Assembly: GCA_026400935.1 (NCBI GenBank) | Contig: JAPLNX010000311.1 | Location: 1 to 54,350, forward strand | DNA from: Planctomycetia bacterium | Lineage (GTDB): Bacteria; Planctomycetota; Planctomycetia; Planctomycetales; Planctomycetaceae | DNA length: 54,350 nucleotides | Direction: 5' to 3' | Part shown: positions 35,306-44,410 of the stretch, piece after piece | How positions within the stretch are numbered: position 1 is the first letter of the stretch | How the letters are laid out: each line of letters starts with the position of its first letter | The notes under the pieces: generated by a model | Databases searched by the model: none | What the model was told of the DNA's origin: nothing | Seen by the model: the letters and a program-made list of their open reading frames with translations, nothing else | Program-made: the position numbers and the translations under genes

Positions 35306-36826
35306 TCAATTATGGTCCTGGCCGGTGAGGTGGTGTTCGACTTGGTCTGCGTGCGAGGCGATTTCGAGAACGCTGCGGCGAATTTCTTCGGGAGCAACGG
35401 TCGATCGGGGATACGCATTGATCATGACAAACATTTTGTGCCCGTCGATCTCGCGAATCGCCAAACTGCCGTGCAGAACGACTGCGTTCTGCAAGAGTGC
35501 TTGTTCGTAAAAACTGGGCGTGGCACGACAGCAGATCGCATAGAGCAACAAAATCCGTTCATTCGCCGCGTGCTGGGTTGCTTCGAGGAAAACTTGGTGC
35601 TGTCGATTCCCTGGTAATCGCCGCGTGACGCAATACTTCTCTCCGTGGCAAACCCAAGTGACGGACGGATCGTTGCTAAAGGCTTCAATCAATAACGATT
35701 CGAGATCACGTTCCGACCCCAGTACGGCGTGTAGCAGTACTGAGGCGGCGACCGCATCGACAGGTCGATCGTTGGGATTCGGCGCAGTCAGTAGAGTCAC
35801 GCATTCCGCCAGTTCCAACGATAACTCCGGCCTCAGATCGCGGATGTCTGGGACAGACTCCTTCCGCCCGCTTCGAGCGAGTTGTGCGAGCGAGGCTTCG
35901 TGCCAAGGTAGCTTGCCAATCAACATCTGAAATAGACACAGCCCCAAGGCGTAGACGTCGCTGGCTGGCGATGCGTCCTTTCCCTGAAACAATTCAGGAG
36001 CCATGTAGTTCGGTGTTCCACAAATCACGTTATCAAGGGAACTACCACCCGTTGGAAGCAATCTCTTGGCCAATCCAAAGTCGCCAATCTTCGCGATCCC
36101 AGTGCTGGTCACCATCACGTTGTCTGGCTTGACATCACGATGCACGATCCCGGCGCGATGTGCGGCAGCCAGACCGTCCGCCACCATCGTTGTGAGCCGC
36201 AATGCTCGATCAGCCGGTAGGGGACCTTCTTCACGAATCAATTGCTGCAGCGACCGGCCTGGAATGTATTCCATCTCTAAGAAATGAGTCCCCGCCATCT
36301 GACCAACTGCGTGCAGGGTGACAATGTTGGGATGAATCAAAGAAGCGGCCGCTTGCCCCTCGTGCAGAAAGCGAGCGACATATTCGGCATCGCAAGTCCC
36401 ACGTCGCGGGGACAAGACCTTTAAGGCGCAATGGCGTTGCAAATCATCATGCAACGCCAGATACACACGCCCCATCGCGCCCGCGCCGACTAACGAGACG
36501 CATTGATAAATGTGAAGCTTGCGGCCAACCAAGGCATCTTCGCCAAGCTGAGCGTTCTCCAGAATGTCCGCAATCTGCTCTACCGACAGTTCAGGAAAAC
36601 GAGTCAAGTAATCACTAATCACCGGCCGTCCGTGTCGCGAACGACGGATATCAACTTCTATTCCCATCAATTCGATAAGCAACGTCTTACGATCATCTGC
36701 GTTCAGACCCACAAGGAATGATTCGATGCTGCGTGGTAAACCGACAGCAAACGCATGCTCAAACTCATCACATCGAGCATCCGCACGACGTGCGATAGTC
36801 AATGAATTTGCTTCTTCTTCGGTCAT
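35306..36826 (-). CDS. Ser/Thr protein kinase, copy A (ECF-linked)
   Basis: 506 residues from the ATG at 36826, with GGAG 8 nt upstream and N-terminal alignment to the copy B kinase. An N-terminal domain of about 100 residues (DARCDEFE, YLTRFPELSVEQIADIL) is shared with copy B. The kinase domain runs about 107-370: Lys136, HRDVKPDN at 229-236, DFG at 249-251, and an APE-like GTPNYMAPE. The final 135 residues (YPRSTVAPEEIRRSV near the end) are a separate alpha/beta domain that I can only liken loosely to CesT/YbjN-type folds. No membrane segment, so cytoplasmic, unlike copy B. It diverges from ECF sigma A. The TGA stop lies inside a dispersed repeat. Confidence 0.92.
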   Translation of the reverse strand: MTEEEANSLTIARRADARCDEFEHAFAVGLPRSIESFLVGLNADDRKTLLIELMGIEVDIRRSRHGRPVISDYLTRFPELSVEQIADILENAQLGEDALVGRKLHIYQCVSLVGAGAMGRVYLALHDDLQRHCALKVLSPRRGTCDAEYVARFLHEGQAAASLIHPNIVTLHAVGQMAGTHFLEMEYIPGRSLQQLIREEGPLPADRALRLTTMVADGLAAAHRAGIVHRDVKPDNVMVTSTGIAKIGDFGLAKRLLPTGGSSLDNVICGTPNYMAPELFQGKDASPASDVYALGLCLFQMLIGKLPWHEASLAQLARSGRKESVPDIRDLRPELSLELAECVTLLTAPNPNDRPVDAVAASVLLHAVLGSERDLESLLIEAFSNDPSVTWVCHGEKYCVTRRLPGNRQHQVFLEATQHAANERILLLYAICCRATPSFYEQALLQNAVVLHGSLAIREIDGHKMFVMINAYPRSTVAPEEIRRSVLEIASHADQVEHHLTGQDHN

Positions 36827-36890
36827 TCGCATCACTCCGAATTCGTGATTAAATCAACACCGCAGGGAACTTACCGACAATCTCTCTGAA

Positions 36891-36917
36891 ATGCCCAAAT
36901 CATTGCGAAACCCGACA
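36891..36917 (-). promoter_or_regulatory. shared element TGTCGG-N15-GGGCAT, site 1 (kinase A)
   Basis: On the minus strand TGTCGG (36917-36912) and GGGCAT (36896-36891) are 15 nt apart, 65 nt (to the end of GGGCAT) upstream of the kinase A start at 36826. The same element with identical spacing precedes the other three minus-strand units of the duplicated locus. The layout fits an ECF-type -35/-10 promoter, although a dimeric regulator site is also possible. Confidence 0.65.
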
Positions 36918-36972
36918 GTTGCATGAACGATTTGCAAACGAGAATGCTGTGGATCTCGCGTCTGAATTCCTC

Positions 36973-37000
36973 AGACACAATAATCGAATCGCCTTCGTTT
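36973..37000 (+). promoter_or_regulatory. conserved block upstream of ECF sigma A
   Basis: A 28-nt block containing ATAATCGAATCGC and TCGTTT is preserved upstream of both sigma genes (25 of 28 match at 45690-45717), ending 33 nt before the sigma A start. It is either the sigma promoter or residual homology of the duplication. Confidence 0.5.
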
Positions 37001-37033
37001 ACCGTCGGATAAGAACGTTGCCAGGAACCCGAA

Positions 37034-37651
37034 ATGCTCTCAAGTGATACCAATGTCACAGAAGTCACAGAATGGCTAAGACGGCTCGAAGTTGGTCACG
37101 ATCTCGCAGCGCAGAGACTTTGGGACCATTTCTTTGAACGCTTGGTACGACTGGCTCAAGACCGAATGCGCGGTCACGATCGCAGAACCGCTGATGCCGA
37201 AGATGTTGCACTCAGTGCTTTTGCCAGCTTTTGTCGTGGAGTAGCGAATCAACGGTTTCCAAATCTGAGTGACCGGCAAGGTCTGTGGCGGCTATTAGTC
37301 AGCATCACCATCCACAAACTGCTGCATTTGCAACGGGACCAGAATCGACAAAAACGTGGTGGCAATTTTCGGGCGGTCGAATCTCCAACGAATTCCGCTG
37401 ATGAGCGTGCTGCGGTCGATCAACTCATCAGCCGTGAACCAACTCCCGAATTCGCTGCCCAAGTTTCTGAACAATACGATCTCTGGATGAAAGCCTTGAA
37501 CAACGAAGAACTCACACAGATCGCTCAATGGAAACTCGAAGGCTTTACCAATGATGAGGTCGCCGCCAAGTGCGGACGAACAACGCGTACGATCGAGCGG
37601 AAGCTGAACTTGATCCGCAAAATCCTGATTCATGAGCTGTCCGAATCGTAG
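37034..37651 (+). CDS. ECF RNA polymerase sigma factor, copy A (kinase-linked)
   Basis: 205 residues. AGGA lies 7 nt before the ATG. Region sigma2 spans about 15-90 (AAQRLWDHFFERLVRLAQDRM, ADAEDVALSAFASFCRG), and sigma4 about 140-200 (LEGFTNDEVAAKCGRTTRTIERKLNLIRKIL, a helix-turn-helix). It belongs to the planctomycete ECF type found beside Ser/Thr kinases instead of anti-sigma factors. No anti-sigma gene is seen here, and the divergent kinase is the likely partner. Highly similar to copy B at 45752-46366. Confidence 0.93.
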   Translation: MLSSDTNVTEVTEWLRRLEVGHDLAAQRLWDHFFERLVRLAQDRMRGHDRRTADAEDVALSAFASFCRGVANQRFPNLSDRQGLWRLLVSITIHKLLHLQRDQNRQKRGGNFRAVESPTNSADERAAVDQLISREPTPEFAAQVSEQYDLWMKALNNEELTQIAQWKLEGFTNDEVAAKCGRTTRTIERKLNLIRKILIHELSES

Positions 37652-37740
37652 ATCGGTTAAGCTCACTCGCATCGAATTTGAGCAAGAAATCGCTGGTTTG
37701 AATTCAAAACGTGTGTTATTGCTGGTTACCAGGAGGTCGT

Positions 37741-37894
37741 GCGTTATGGCCGGTCTCCGAGCGAGCCAGAAGGTCTGACCGCAGGTCTCCCGGTCTTTCA
37801 AGAGACCACAAAAACCTGACCGAAGCCATCCATGTCGATCGTGAGACCTTCGGTCATGTAAAAAGCGGTTCGGTCAGGAGACCGGCCACAACGC
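37741..37894. repeat. palindromic repeat between convergent sigma A and ligase A
   Basis: GCGTTATGGCCGGTCTCC (37741-37758) is inverted at 37877-37894 with one mismatch. Inside are further complementary GGTCTGACCG/CGGTCAGG pieces. It fills most of the 245-nt gap between the two stop codons. No gene is seen. Confidence 0.8.
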
Positions 37895-37896
37895 AC

Positions 37897-39024
37897 TTAA
37901 TCGCGAATCAGGTGCGGGACGAAGCGGCTGGTGTTGTGTGTGATGGGGTTTTCGTCTTCGCGCATTCCTAAGCCGCAGGCGGTGTCGCCGATGATCCAGC
38001 TTCCCAGGACGGCGTGACCACGTCCCATGTTGGCCAACGGATGAAAGGCTTGATAGATGACCGTTTCGTCGGAGTACGGACCTTCGGTTTCAAGCTCCAC
38101 TTCACCTCGTCGCACGAGCTGAATATTGCTCCCTTCGCGCGACAGAATCGGCTTGCGAACGTAGTCACCGTTGAGCGGTTCCCAATCTGCGGCGAGCAAG
38201 TTTTCGTGACCAGGAAACATCTCCCACAACAGCACCAACAACGCTTTGTTCGACAGCAACATTTTCCAAGGTGGCTCAAGCCAGCGTGTCTCGGCGGCGA
38301 TCAAGTGCTTACCGAACTCTTCGCCGATCATCCACTCCCACGGATAAAGTTTGAACATGTTGTCGATCGGCTCGTCGTCGGCTCCCACAAACGTCCGACG
38401 TCGCAAGTCAAAGCCGATCGCGGAGACGTCCAGATAGTCCGTGGCGATTCCACCTTGGGACGCCGTGTCTCGCAGGTAAGTCACGTTGCCGAAGTCTTCT
38501 TCGTGATCGGCTGTGGCCGAGAAGCTCAGTCGCTTCAGACCGTGCTTCCGCAGATATTTCCAAGCGTCGATCAGTTGCTCATGCAGGCTGTTGAATTGGT
38601 CGAGTTCCGGATGCACCGCTTGCAGCCAGTGCCACTGCACGACCGCCGCTTCAAACAACGCCGTCGGAGTGTCGGCGTTGTATTCGAGCAACTTCGGCGG
38701 CGTGCGACCGTCATAAGCGAGATCAAAACGGCCAAAGAGAGTCGGCTCGTCGTTGTCCCAACTCGCCCGAATCCAATCGTGAAAGGCCGGAGGAATCCCA
38801 AACTCGTCGAAGCGATCTTCGTCGAGCACAGCCTGCACCGCTTTCAGCGACATCTCGTGCAATGTATTCGTCGCCGCTTCAATCTCTTCGATTTCCGCGA
38901 GTGAGAACTCGTACCAACCCGCTTCGTCCCAATACAGATCGCCGTCAATCGTGTGATAGGTGAAGCCGATCTCTTCGACATCACGAACCCAATCGATTCG
39001 TGGCGGAGCAGTCACGCGACGCAT
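37897..39024 (-). CDS. glutathionylspermidine synthase-like ATP-grasp ligase, copy A (YgiC/YjfC type)
   Basis: 375 residues from the ATG at 39024, which overlaps the stop of the preceding lipoprotein gene by one base (TAATG); longer frames upstream are rejected. Only the synthetase half is present, with no amidase domain. ATP/Mg elements: Arg99 and Asp101 in FGRFDLAYDG, Glu114 and Asn116 in LLEYNADTPT, then WEPLNGDYVRKPILSREGSNIQL and the C-terminal GRGHAVLGSWIIGD. The enzyme class makes an amide bond between a peptide carboxylate and an amine, classically spermidine. In E. coli the relatives YgiC and YjfC sit next to YgiB/YjfM (DUF1190) and YjfL (DUF350), the same neighbours as here. Real substrate unknown. 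Confidence 0.92.
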   Translation of the reverse strand: MRRVTAPPRIDWVRDVEEIGFTYHTIDGDLYWDEAGWYEFSLAEIEEIEAATNTLHEMSLKAVQAVLDEDRFDEFGIPPAFHDWIRASWDNDEPTLFGRFDLAYDGRTPPKLLEYNADTPTALFEAAVVQWHWLQAVHPELDQFNSLHEQLIDAWKYLRKHGLKRLSFSATADHEEDFGNVTYLRDTASQGGIATDYLDVSAIGFDLRRRTFVGADDEPIDNMFKLYPWEWMIGEEFGKHLIAAETRWLEPPWKMLLSNKALLVLLWEMFPGHENLLAADWEPLNGDYVRKPILSREGSNIQLVRRGEVELETEGPYSDETVIYQAFHPLANMGRGHAVLGSWIIGDTACGLGMREDENPITHNTSRFVPHLIRD

Positions 39025-39419
39025 TACGAGCCTCCCGAAAAGTGTGCTCCAGATGATCCGAAGCCACCATGCGAAACAGAACTCGAACCAGACGTATGGC
39101 TCGTGCTTGTCGTTCCGTGCGACGTCGCTCCGTGTGAGGTCACGGGAGAAGACGAGCGATAGCTCGATCCGCCAAAGATCGGTCCAAACCAAGAGCCATG
39201 TGACGACCGATAGTGCGAGCCTGAGCCGTAATTTGTCCGCGATCCCGTTGCCGTTGCCGGATCGCACTTCGGTTTTGCTGGCTCACCCGGTTTCGCAGGT
39301 TGCTGGCAATCTGCCGCCACTTGTTGGTTCATCGGCGGCGGCGGTGCCGGACGGCTACAACCAAACGCCGCCATCGCCGGGACCAGCAATGTCAGCGCCA
39401 CGTTCGTACTTCGCTTCAT
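39024..39419 (-). CDS. Gly/Ser/His-rich lipoprotein, YgiB/YjfM-like, copy A
   Basis: 131 residues from the ATG at 39419 (MKRSTNVALTLL), preceded by AGGGGG. The lipobox AFGC follows a hydrophobic stretch, so it is membrane-anchored outside the cytoplasm. Pro-rich and Cys-containing (DCQQPAKPGEPAKPKC) then a Ser/His/Gly tail ending HFSGGS. It matches copy B at both ends. The position and the Gly/Ser tail fit the DUF1190 lipoproteins of the YgiB/YjfM group, though the match is by context more than by sequence. Translationally coupled to the ligase. Confidence 0.75.
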   Translation of the reverse strand: MKRSTNVALTLLVPAMAAFGCSRPAPPPPMNQQVAADCQQPAKPGEPAKPKCDPATATGSRTNYGSGSHYRSSHGSWFGPIFGGSSYRSSSPVTSHGATSHGTTSTSHTSGSSSVSHGGFGSSGAHFSGGS

Positions 39420-39527
39420 GACAACCCCCTTCCAACAGAATCCGTACCGCAACCGTGAGAATGCGGCCTGTTCTCAACCTTGTCAGCCGCTCCCTTACTG
39501 TCGCGGTACGGCCTTGAATATGCGGAA

Positions 39528-39776
39528 CTACAACATCGAGACGATCACAATTGCGCTCACTCCCAGCAGCAACGCCGCCACAACCACACCGACCGCGACG
39601 TTCCGTTCTTCGAGTTGCTTCTCAATATCCAGTCGCCGAGTCACCAATTCAAACGCCTTGAAGCCGATCAGCATCAACACAATTCCCAACAGCCCAAACG
39701 TGGCCGTCGCCATCAACGCATCCAACAACGCATGAAGCTCCACGGGAACCGACGCCAAGATCAAAGTGGATGACAT
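39528..39776 (-). CDS. DUF350 membrane protein, copy A (YjfL type)
   Basis: 82 residues with GGAGG 8 nt before the ATG. Two membrane segments flank a conserved cytoplasmic-type loop: GIVLMLIGFKAFELVTRRLDIEKQL then NVAVGVVVAALLLGVSAIVIV. This is a single DUF350 unit; E. coli YjfL has more. The last 47 residues differ from copy B only at the EER/EGG triplet. First gene of the three-gene operon. Confidence 0.85.
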   Translation of the reverse strand: MSSTLILASVPVELHALLDALMATATFGLLGIVLMLIGFKAFELVTRRLDIEKQLEERNVAVGVVVAALLLGVSAIVIVSML

Positions 39777-39852
39777 GCAGAAAACCTCCGGTCAAAAATA
39801 GTGATAGTCCAATCGCACGAGACCTACGCGAACAACGCATTTGATTCATAGA

Positions 39853-39879
39853 TGCCCGAAAATGACAACACCCCGACAA
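39853..39879 (-). promoter_or_regulatory. shared element TGTCGG-N15-GGGCAT, site 2 (DUF350 A operon)
   Basis: Minus strand TGTCGG at 39879-39874, GGGCAT at 39858-39853, spacer 15 nt. It lies 77 nt upstream of the DUF350 A start, in a 278-nt gap with no other recognisable gene. Confidence 0.65.
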
Positions 39880-40054
39880 AGAATTTCTCCTGGCCCACCT
39901 AGAGTCGCCTCTGTCTTCCGAGCCACAGACTGCTGCGTTCTTGGCTCAGTTGAATGAAAAAAGTGACCTCCGATTACTGATAGCTGCCCCATCAACAATT
40001 TGACGCAGTAATCAGAGGAATGAGAGTCAGAGGAATGAAGACGGATGAGGGCTA

Positions 40055-43000
40055 TTACTTTTGATCCGCCGCCGAAGCCCTCAATAGTTCCTCGACTTCG
40101 TTCTTAAGCAATCGAGCTTCCTCGAACCATACACCAGTGTCACCTTCCGGGGGTTTGAGGAGTTCCAGGGCTTTGTCGTAAGCGACTTGAGCCATCGTGC
40201 GGTCACCGAGTTTCAATTGGCAGATGGCTTGAAAGAACATGTTGTGCGTTCGCCACGAGAAGTCGGGAGGAGCGTTTTTGTCGACTTCATTCAGATTGCG
40301 AAGAGCTTCGGTGAACTGGCCGACTCGGCATTGAGCGGCTCCAAGAGTATTACGGTAATAGGCGTTGGTTGGTTGTCGCAGACTCGCACGCTGGGCGAAT
40401 TGCAGAGCCTCATCTGTCGGCGGATCTTTCGTGGGACGAACGACCATCAGCCAAGCCAAACGATTGAGTATTGTCCCGTTGTTGGGATCGAGGTCGATTG
40501 CTTCGCGGTAGCAAGCGATTGCTGGCGCGTACCGTTTTTGGTCGCGATACTGGTCTCCTTCCAACTGTTTTTCGCGAACAAGAGTCCGTTTCTCGGCGGC
40601 CACATTCGTCGGCGCGGTTCTCTCAACGGGATCGAGTTTGACCAACGCGTCGCTGCGCGGAGTTGCGTCTCTAATGTTCGTCGCGATGTGGACCAGGCCT
40701 CCACTTTGCGAAAGACCAGTGAGAACCAATCGCGTTCCATCCGGGCTGAATGTGCCCAGCGAGTTTCCTTTGAATGTGAGGAGTTCTTGTCCGGTGATCG
40801 AATCCCACAGCTTCACGGTCTTATCAGCACTCGACGCCAATCGTTTTCCATCAGGACTGAAGGCAACATGCGTGACAGCGCTCGTGTGCCCTTTCAGCGT
40901 CAGCGTTTCTTGGCCACTCGTAATGTCCCAAACTTTCACCGTACGATCATAGCTCGCCGACGCCAGCCGTTTTCCATCGGGACTCAGCGCGATGGCCCGA
41001 ACAATGCCCGTGTGGCCTTTCAATGTCAGTTTCCTCTGACCGCTCGCGACGTCCCAAAGCCTCACTGTCTTATCGGCACTGGCGGATGCCAACCAATTTC
41101 CGTCTGCGCTAAACACCACGTCATAAACTGCGCCAGTGTGTCCTTTCAGAGTCAGACTCACTTGGCCATTCCTGGCGTTCCACAGTTTGATCGTCGAATC
41201 GCCGGCAGATGCCAACAGCTTCCCGTGCGGGTGAAAGGCCACTCCGTTGATCGTGTTGATGTGGCCTTGCAACACCTGAGTCTCCACTCCGGTCGCCACG
41301 TCAAACAGTCTGACCGACTTGTCTGAACAGGCCGCCGCCAAGTGCTGACCGTCCGCTGTTAACGCCACTCCATGAATCATGACGCCAACGCCATTTTGTC
41401 TGTCACGGGGTAAGACCTGCATGGTCCGTTTCACAACTCCCGTCACGGGGTCGCAGATTTTTATGGTCGCGTTCCCCGCAACGGCCAGTTGTTGTCCGTC
41501 GCCACGAAATACGAAAATCCAGCCCGCGACGCCGTTGAGTGTGCGCGATTCTTGAGTGGTCGTTGCGTCCCACAGCTTGATCGTTCCATCGCTGCTGGCG
41601 GAGGCAATCCACGTTCCATCCGGGCTAAAGGCCACGCTAAGGACCAATTCCGAGTGTCCCTTCAGCGTGAGCAATTCTTGGCCGGTGTCTCCCTTCCAGA
41701 CTTTGATCGTCTGGTCTGAACTTGCGGAGACCAGCCGCTGGCCATCCGGGCTAAACGCCACGCTCCGGACAGAATCCGAATGCCCTCGCAAATTGAGTTG
41801 CTCCTGGCCCGTGGTTGAATGCCAGACCTTGATTGTCTCCGAATTCGCGAATGCCAGGCGCTGTCCGTCCGGGCTAAACGTTACGCAAGACGCTCCACCG
41901 ACCTGGCCACGTAACGTCAACAACTCTTTTCCGGTTTCGGCGTCCCACACTTTCACATTCGCTGTCTTCTCGGAACTGGTGGAGGCGATCCGCTGGCCAT
42001 CCGGGCTGAACACCGCGTGCGAGACGATCGCGTTGGTTCCTTGCTGCGAACGCAACTCTTGGCCGGTCGTCGCATCCCAGACCTTGATCTCCCACGGCAG
42101 ATTGGAACTGATGATTTCTGAAGCGGTCGAAACCAGCCGCTGTCCGTCCGGGCTGAACGCCACGCTTTGAACTTGATAGGTATGACCTTTGAGCGTGAGT
42201 TGCTCCGCACCCGTCGTTGAGTCCCACAACTTGACTGTTCCATCCACGCTTGCGGAGGCCAGTCGCTTTCCATCGGGGCTGTAGGTCACGCAGTTGATCA
42301 ACGTTTCGTCAGACTCTTTCTGAGAGGCTTCCATCAGAGCTTGAAGCTTCTTGTCGGGAATCTGAAAAATCGGATTGAGATTCCCTTTGTGCCCCTTGAG
42401 CGACAACAACTCCTGCCCCGTTGCCACGTCCCAAACTTTGACGGCAGCGACTCCCAGACTTCCTGAGACCAACCGCTTTCCGTCCGGACTAAATGCCACG
42501 CTTTTAACACTTGGCGGAGCCTTGAGCGTAAACCGATCACTGTGGCAGCAACGGTCCCAGTAATACCACTCAAAGCTGCGAAGGTCGTCAGTGTCAGCAT
42601 TTTTGTCGGCGGGCTGATCGGCAACCGGTCGGTACAGATTCAGCAGACGGACCGCTTCACCGACTCGATTCGCCTCCCACGATGCTTGCACGAGATTCAT
42701 GTGAGCCGCATACAGATGCCGCTTCGCCAATTTCGTCTGCTGTTTCGCGGCTTCGGCATTGAGATCGGCCTTTTGGCGGGCAGCCTTTTCGTCTTCTGCC
42801 AGCTTGAGGTTGTCGGCTCCGAGCTTCTTGGCGATCACGGTTTGCTGGTCAGCTTTTCTGCGTTGGAGCTCTTCGTCGCGGCGGGCGTCGGACTCTGCGA
42901 TCGCTCGTTTGTTTTCCTGCCAGGCGAAGTAGCTCGAAACCGCGATGCCCAGCAACAGCGACATCGCCACGGCGGCCGAGAGTCCTGCGACGACCGGATT

Positions 43001-44344
43001 TCGTCGGCACCAGCGCCAGACACGCTCGCGGCGTGACACCGGCCGAGCGTCAATCGGACGGCCTTCGAGATAGCGTTGCAGTTCGTCAGCGACCGCTTGT
43101 GCCGTCGGGTAGCGGCGCGGGATCGACTTCTCCAAACACTTCAGACAAATCGTTTCGAGGTCTTGAGGGATTGCGGCGTTGAGGTCGCGCAGCGAGACCG
43201 GATCGCGTTCGAGCACCTGCCGCACCGTATCGAGAACGCTCGCCGCTTGAAACGGCGGACGTCCCGTAAGGCAGGCGTAAAGCACCGCTCCCAACGAATA
43301 AATGTCGGCCGCGGGACCAATCAGGTGAGTCAGCCCCGACGCTTGTTCGGGCGGCATGTAACTCGGAGTCCCTAGAATTTGGCCGGTCTCGGTCAAGCTG
43401 TGATCGGCATGAGAAACCTTGGCGAGTCCGAAGTCGGTGATGCGCGGCGTGTAGCCACATTCGCCAGAGTGTGGGCGAACGTCGGGCTGCCCCACGTTCT
43501 GGCGAACGTGGCTACCGTCCGAACGCGGTGCCAACAGGATGTTCGACGGCTTGAGATCACGATGCACGACGCCGCGTTCATGCGCGTACTGCACGGCCAG
43601 CGCGACATCGCGGATCAGCGCCGCCGCTTCACGCGGTTCGAGCGGACGCTCCAGCAATCGCGCCGACAGGCTCGGCCCTGACACATAGCCCATCGTGAAG
43701 TAGTGCTGGTCGCCATCGGTGCCGATCTCGAAAATCGGCACGATGCCGGAATGTTCTAACTGCGCGGCGGCTTCGGCTTCGCGACGGAAGCGAGCGACCT
43801 CTTCTGCGCTCGCGAGTTGCCCCGACAGAATCATCTTCAGCGCGACCGGACGATTGAGGCTCCGCTGCCGAGCCTCATAGACCACGCCCATCCCACCGCG
43901 AGCGATCTCGCGCAGCAACTCGTAGTCGCCAAAGTACCGCACCCGCTTCAATGTGCCGGGCGCGGACTCGTTCGCGGCGTTGACGGCATCCGTTGGCGAA
44001 AGAATTGTCGGTTGATCCGCGTTCGGAACCGCCGAGCCAACCGAGGCACTCACTCCGGCACGACCGCGTGACACTTCAACGATGGCCGCGAGTTGCTCGG
44101 CCGACAGTTCCGGAAATCGCTTCGCATAGTCGCCGACCTTCGGCTGCTCGCCGCGCGCGACACGAAAGTCCAATTCCAGCCCCAGCAACTCCAACAGCAA
44201 CGTCGGACGCTCCGATGCCGACATGTCCGTCAGGAACGATTCGATCTGGGGCGACTTGCTGGTCGTCAAAGCCAACTCGAACTCGTCGCACCGAGCATCG
44301 ACGCGGCGCGCAGCAGCCAGTGATTCGGAGGCTTCATCACTCAT
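40055..44344 (-). CDS. Ser/Thr protein kinase with WD40 propeller and TPR, copy B (ECF-linked)
   Basis: 1,429 residues from the ATG at 44344 with GGGGTG about 6 nt upstream; a GTG two codons earlier is too close to it. The N-terminal domain (DARCDEFE, YAKRFPELSAEQLAAIV) matches kinase A. The kinase domain runs about 140-420 (glycine loop ARGGMG, Lys170, HRDLKPSN at 261-268, DFG at 304-306). A membrane segment lies at about 455-475, then a coiled coil, about 14 WD40 blades to near 1,270, and a TPR region at the end. Oddity: 21 residues (278-298) between the catalytic loop and DFG are encoded by an inserted palindromic repeat. The kinase faces the cytoplasm and the propeller the periplasm. It follows the secreted protein gene by 66 nt. 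Confidence 0.93.
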   Translation of the reverse strand: MSDEASESLAAARRVDARCDEFELALTTSKSPQIESFLTDMSASERPTLLLELLGLELDFRVARGEQPKVGDYAKRFPELSAEQLAAIVEVSRGRAGVSASVGSAVPNADQPTILSPTDAVNAANESAPGTLKRVRYFGDYELLREIARGGMGVVYEARQRSLNRPVALKMILSGQLASAEEVARFRREAEAAAQLEHSGIVPIFEIGTDGDQHYFTMGYVSGPSLSARLLERPLEPREAAALIRDVALAVQYAHERGVVHRDLKPSNILLAPRSDGSHVRQNVGQPDVRPHSGECGYTPRITDFGLAKVSHADHSLTETGQILGTPSYMPPEQASGLTHLIGPAADIYSLGAVLYACLTGRPPFQAASVLDTVRQVLERDPVSLRDLNAAIPQDLETICLKCLEKSIPRRYPTAQAVADELQRYLEGRPIDARPVSRRERVWRWCRRNPVVAGLSAAVAMSLLLGIAVSSYFAWQENKRAIAESDARRDEELQRRKADQQTVIAKKLGADNLKLAEDEKAARQKADLNAEAAKQQTKLAKRHLYAAHMNLVQASWEANRVGEAVRLLNLYRPVADQPADKNADTDDLRSFEWYYWDRCCHSDRFTLKAPPSVKSVAFSPDGKRLVSGSLGVAAVKVWDVATGQELLSLKGHKGNLNPIFQIPDKKLQALMEASQKESDETLINCVTYSPDGKRLASASVDGTVKLWDSTTGAEQLTLKGHTYQVQSVAFSPDGQRLVSTASEIISSNLPWEIKVWDATTGQELRSQQGTNAIVSHAVFSPDGQRIASTSSEKTANVKVWDAETGKELLTLRGQVGGASCVTFSPDGQRLAFANSETIKVWHSTTGQEQLNLRGHSDSVRSVAFSPDGQRLVSASSDQTIKVWKGDTGQELLTLKGHSELVLSVAFSPDGTWIASASSDGTIKLWDATTTQESRTLNGVAGWIFVFRGDGQQLAVAGNATIKICDPVTGVVKRTMQVLPRDRQNGVGVMIHGVALTADGQHLAAACSDKSVRLFDVATGVETQVLQGHINTINGVAFHPHGKLLASAGDSTIKLWNARNGQVSLTLKGHTGAVYDVVFSADGNWLASASADKTVRLWDVASGQRKLTLKGHTGIVRAIALSPDGKRLASASYDRTVKVWDITSGQETLTLKGHTSAVTHVAFSPDGKRLASSADKTVKLWDSITGQELLTFKGNSLGTFSPDGTRLVLTGLSQSGGLVHIATNIRDATPRSDALVKLDPVERTAPTNVAAEKRTLVREKQLEGDQYRDQKRYAPAIACYREAIDLDPNNGTILNRLAWLMVVRPTKDPPTDEALQFAQRASLRQPTNAYYRNTLGAAQCRVGQFTEALRNLNEVDKNAPPDFSWRTHNMFFQAICQLKLGDRTMAQVAYDKALELLKPPEGDTGVWFEEARLLKNEVEELLRASAADQK
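43451..43515. repeat. palindromic repeat inserted in frame within the kinase B gene
   Basis: GTAGCCACATTCGCCAGAG (from 43451) is inverted at the 43490-43515 end, with arms of about 25 nt and a 15-nt loop. It encodes SHVRQNVGQPDVRPHSGECG plus Tyr on the minus strand. Removing these 63 nt restores SDG-TPRITDFGLAK, the canonical kinase sequence. Confidence 0.88.
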
Positions 44345-44410
44345 CGACACACCCCATCAACGCAGTCCAGATTCAAATCGTTGTTGGCCGGCTTTGTGTT
44401 CTGTTTCGTG

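Noticed and set aside
38014-38904. 296-codon plus-strand frame opposite ligase A
   Set aside because: Antisense shadow of the ATP-grasp gene, whose motifs and TAATG coupling are unambiguous.
40187-41326. 379-codon plus-strand frame opposite kinase B
   Set aside because: Shadow of the WD40 repeats; its own apparent repeats simply mirror the blade periodicity.
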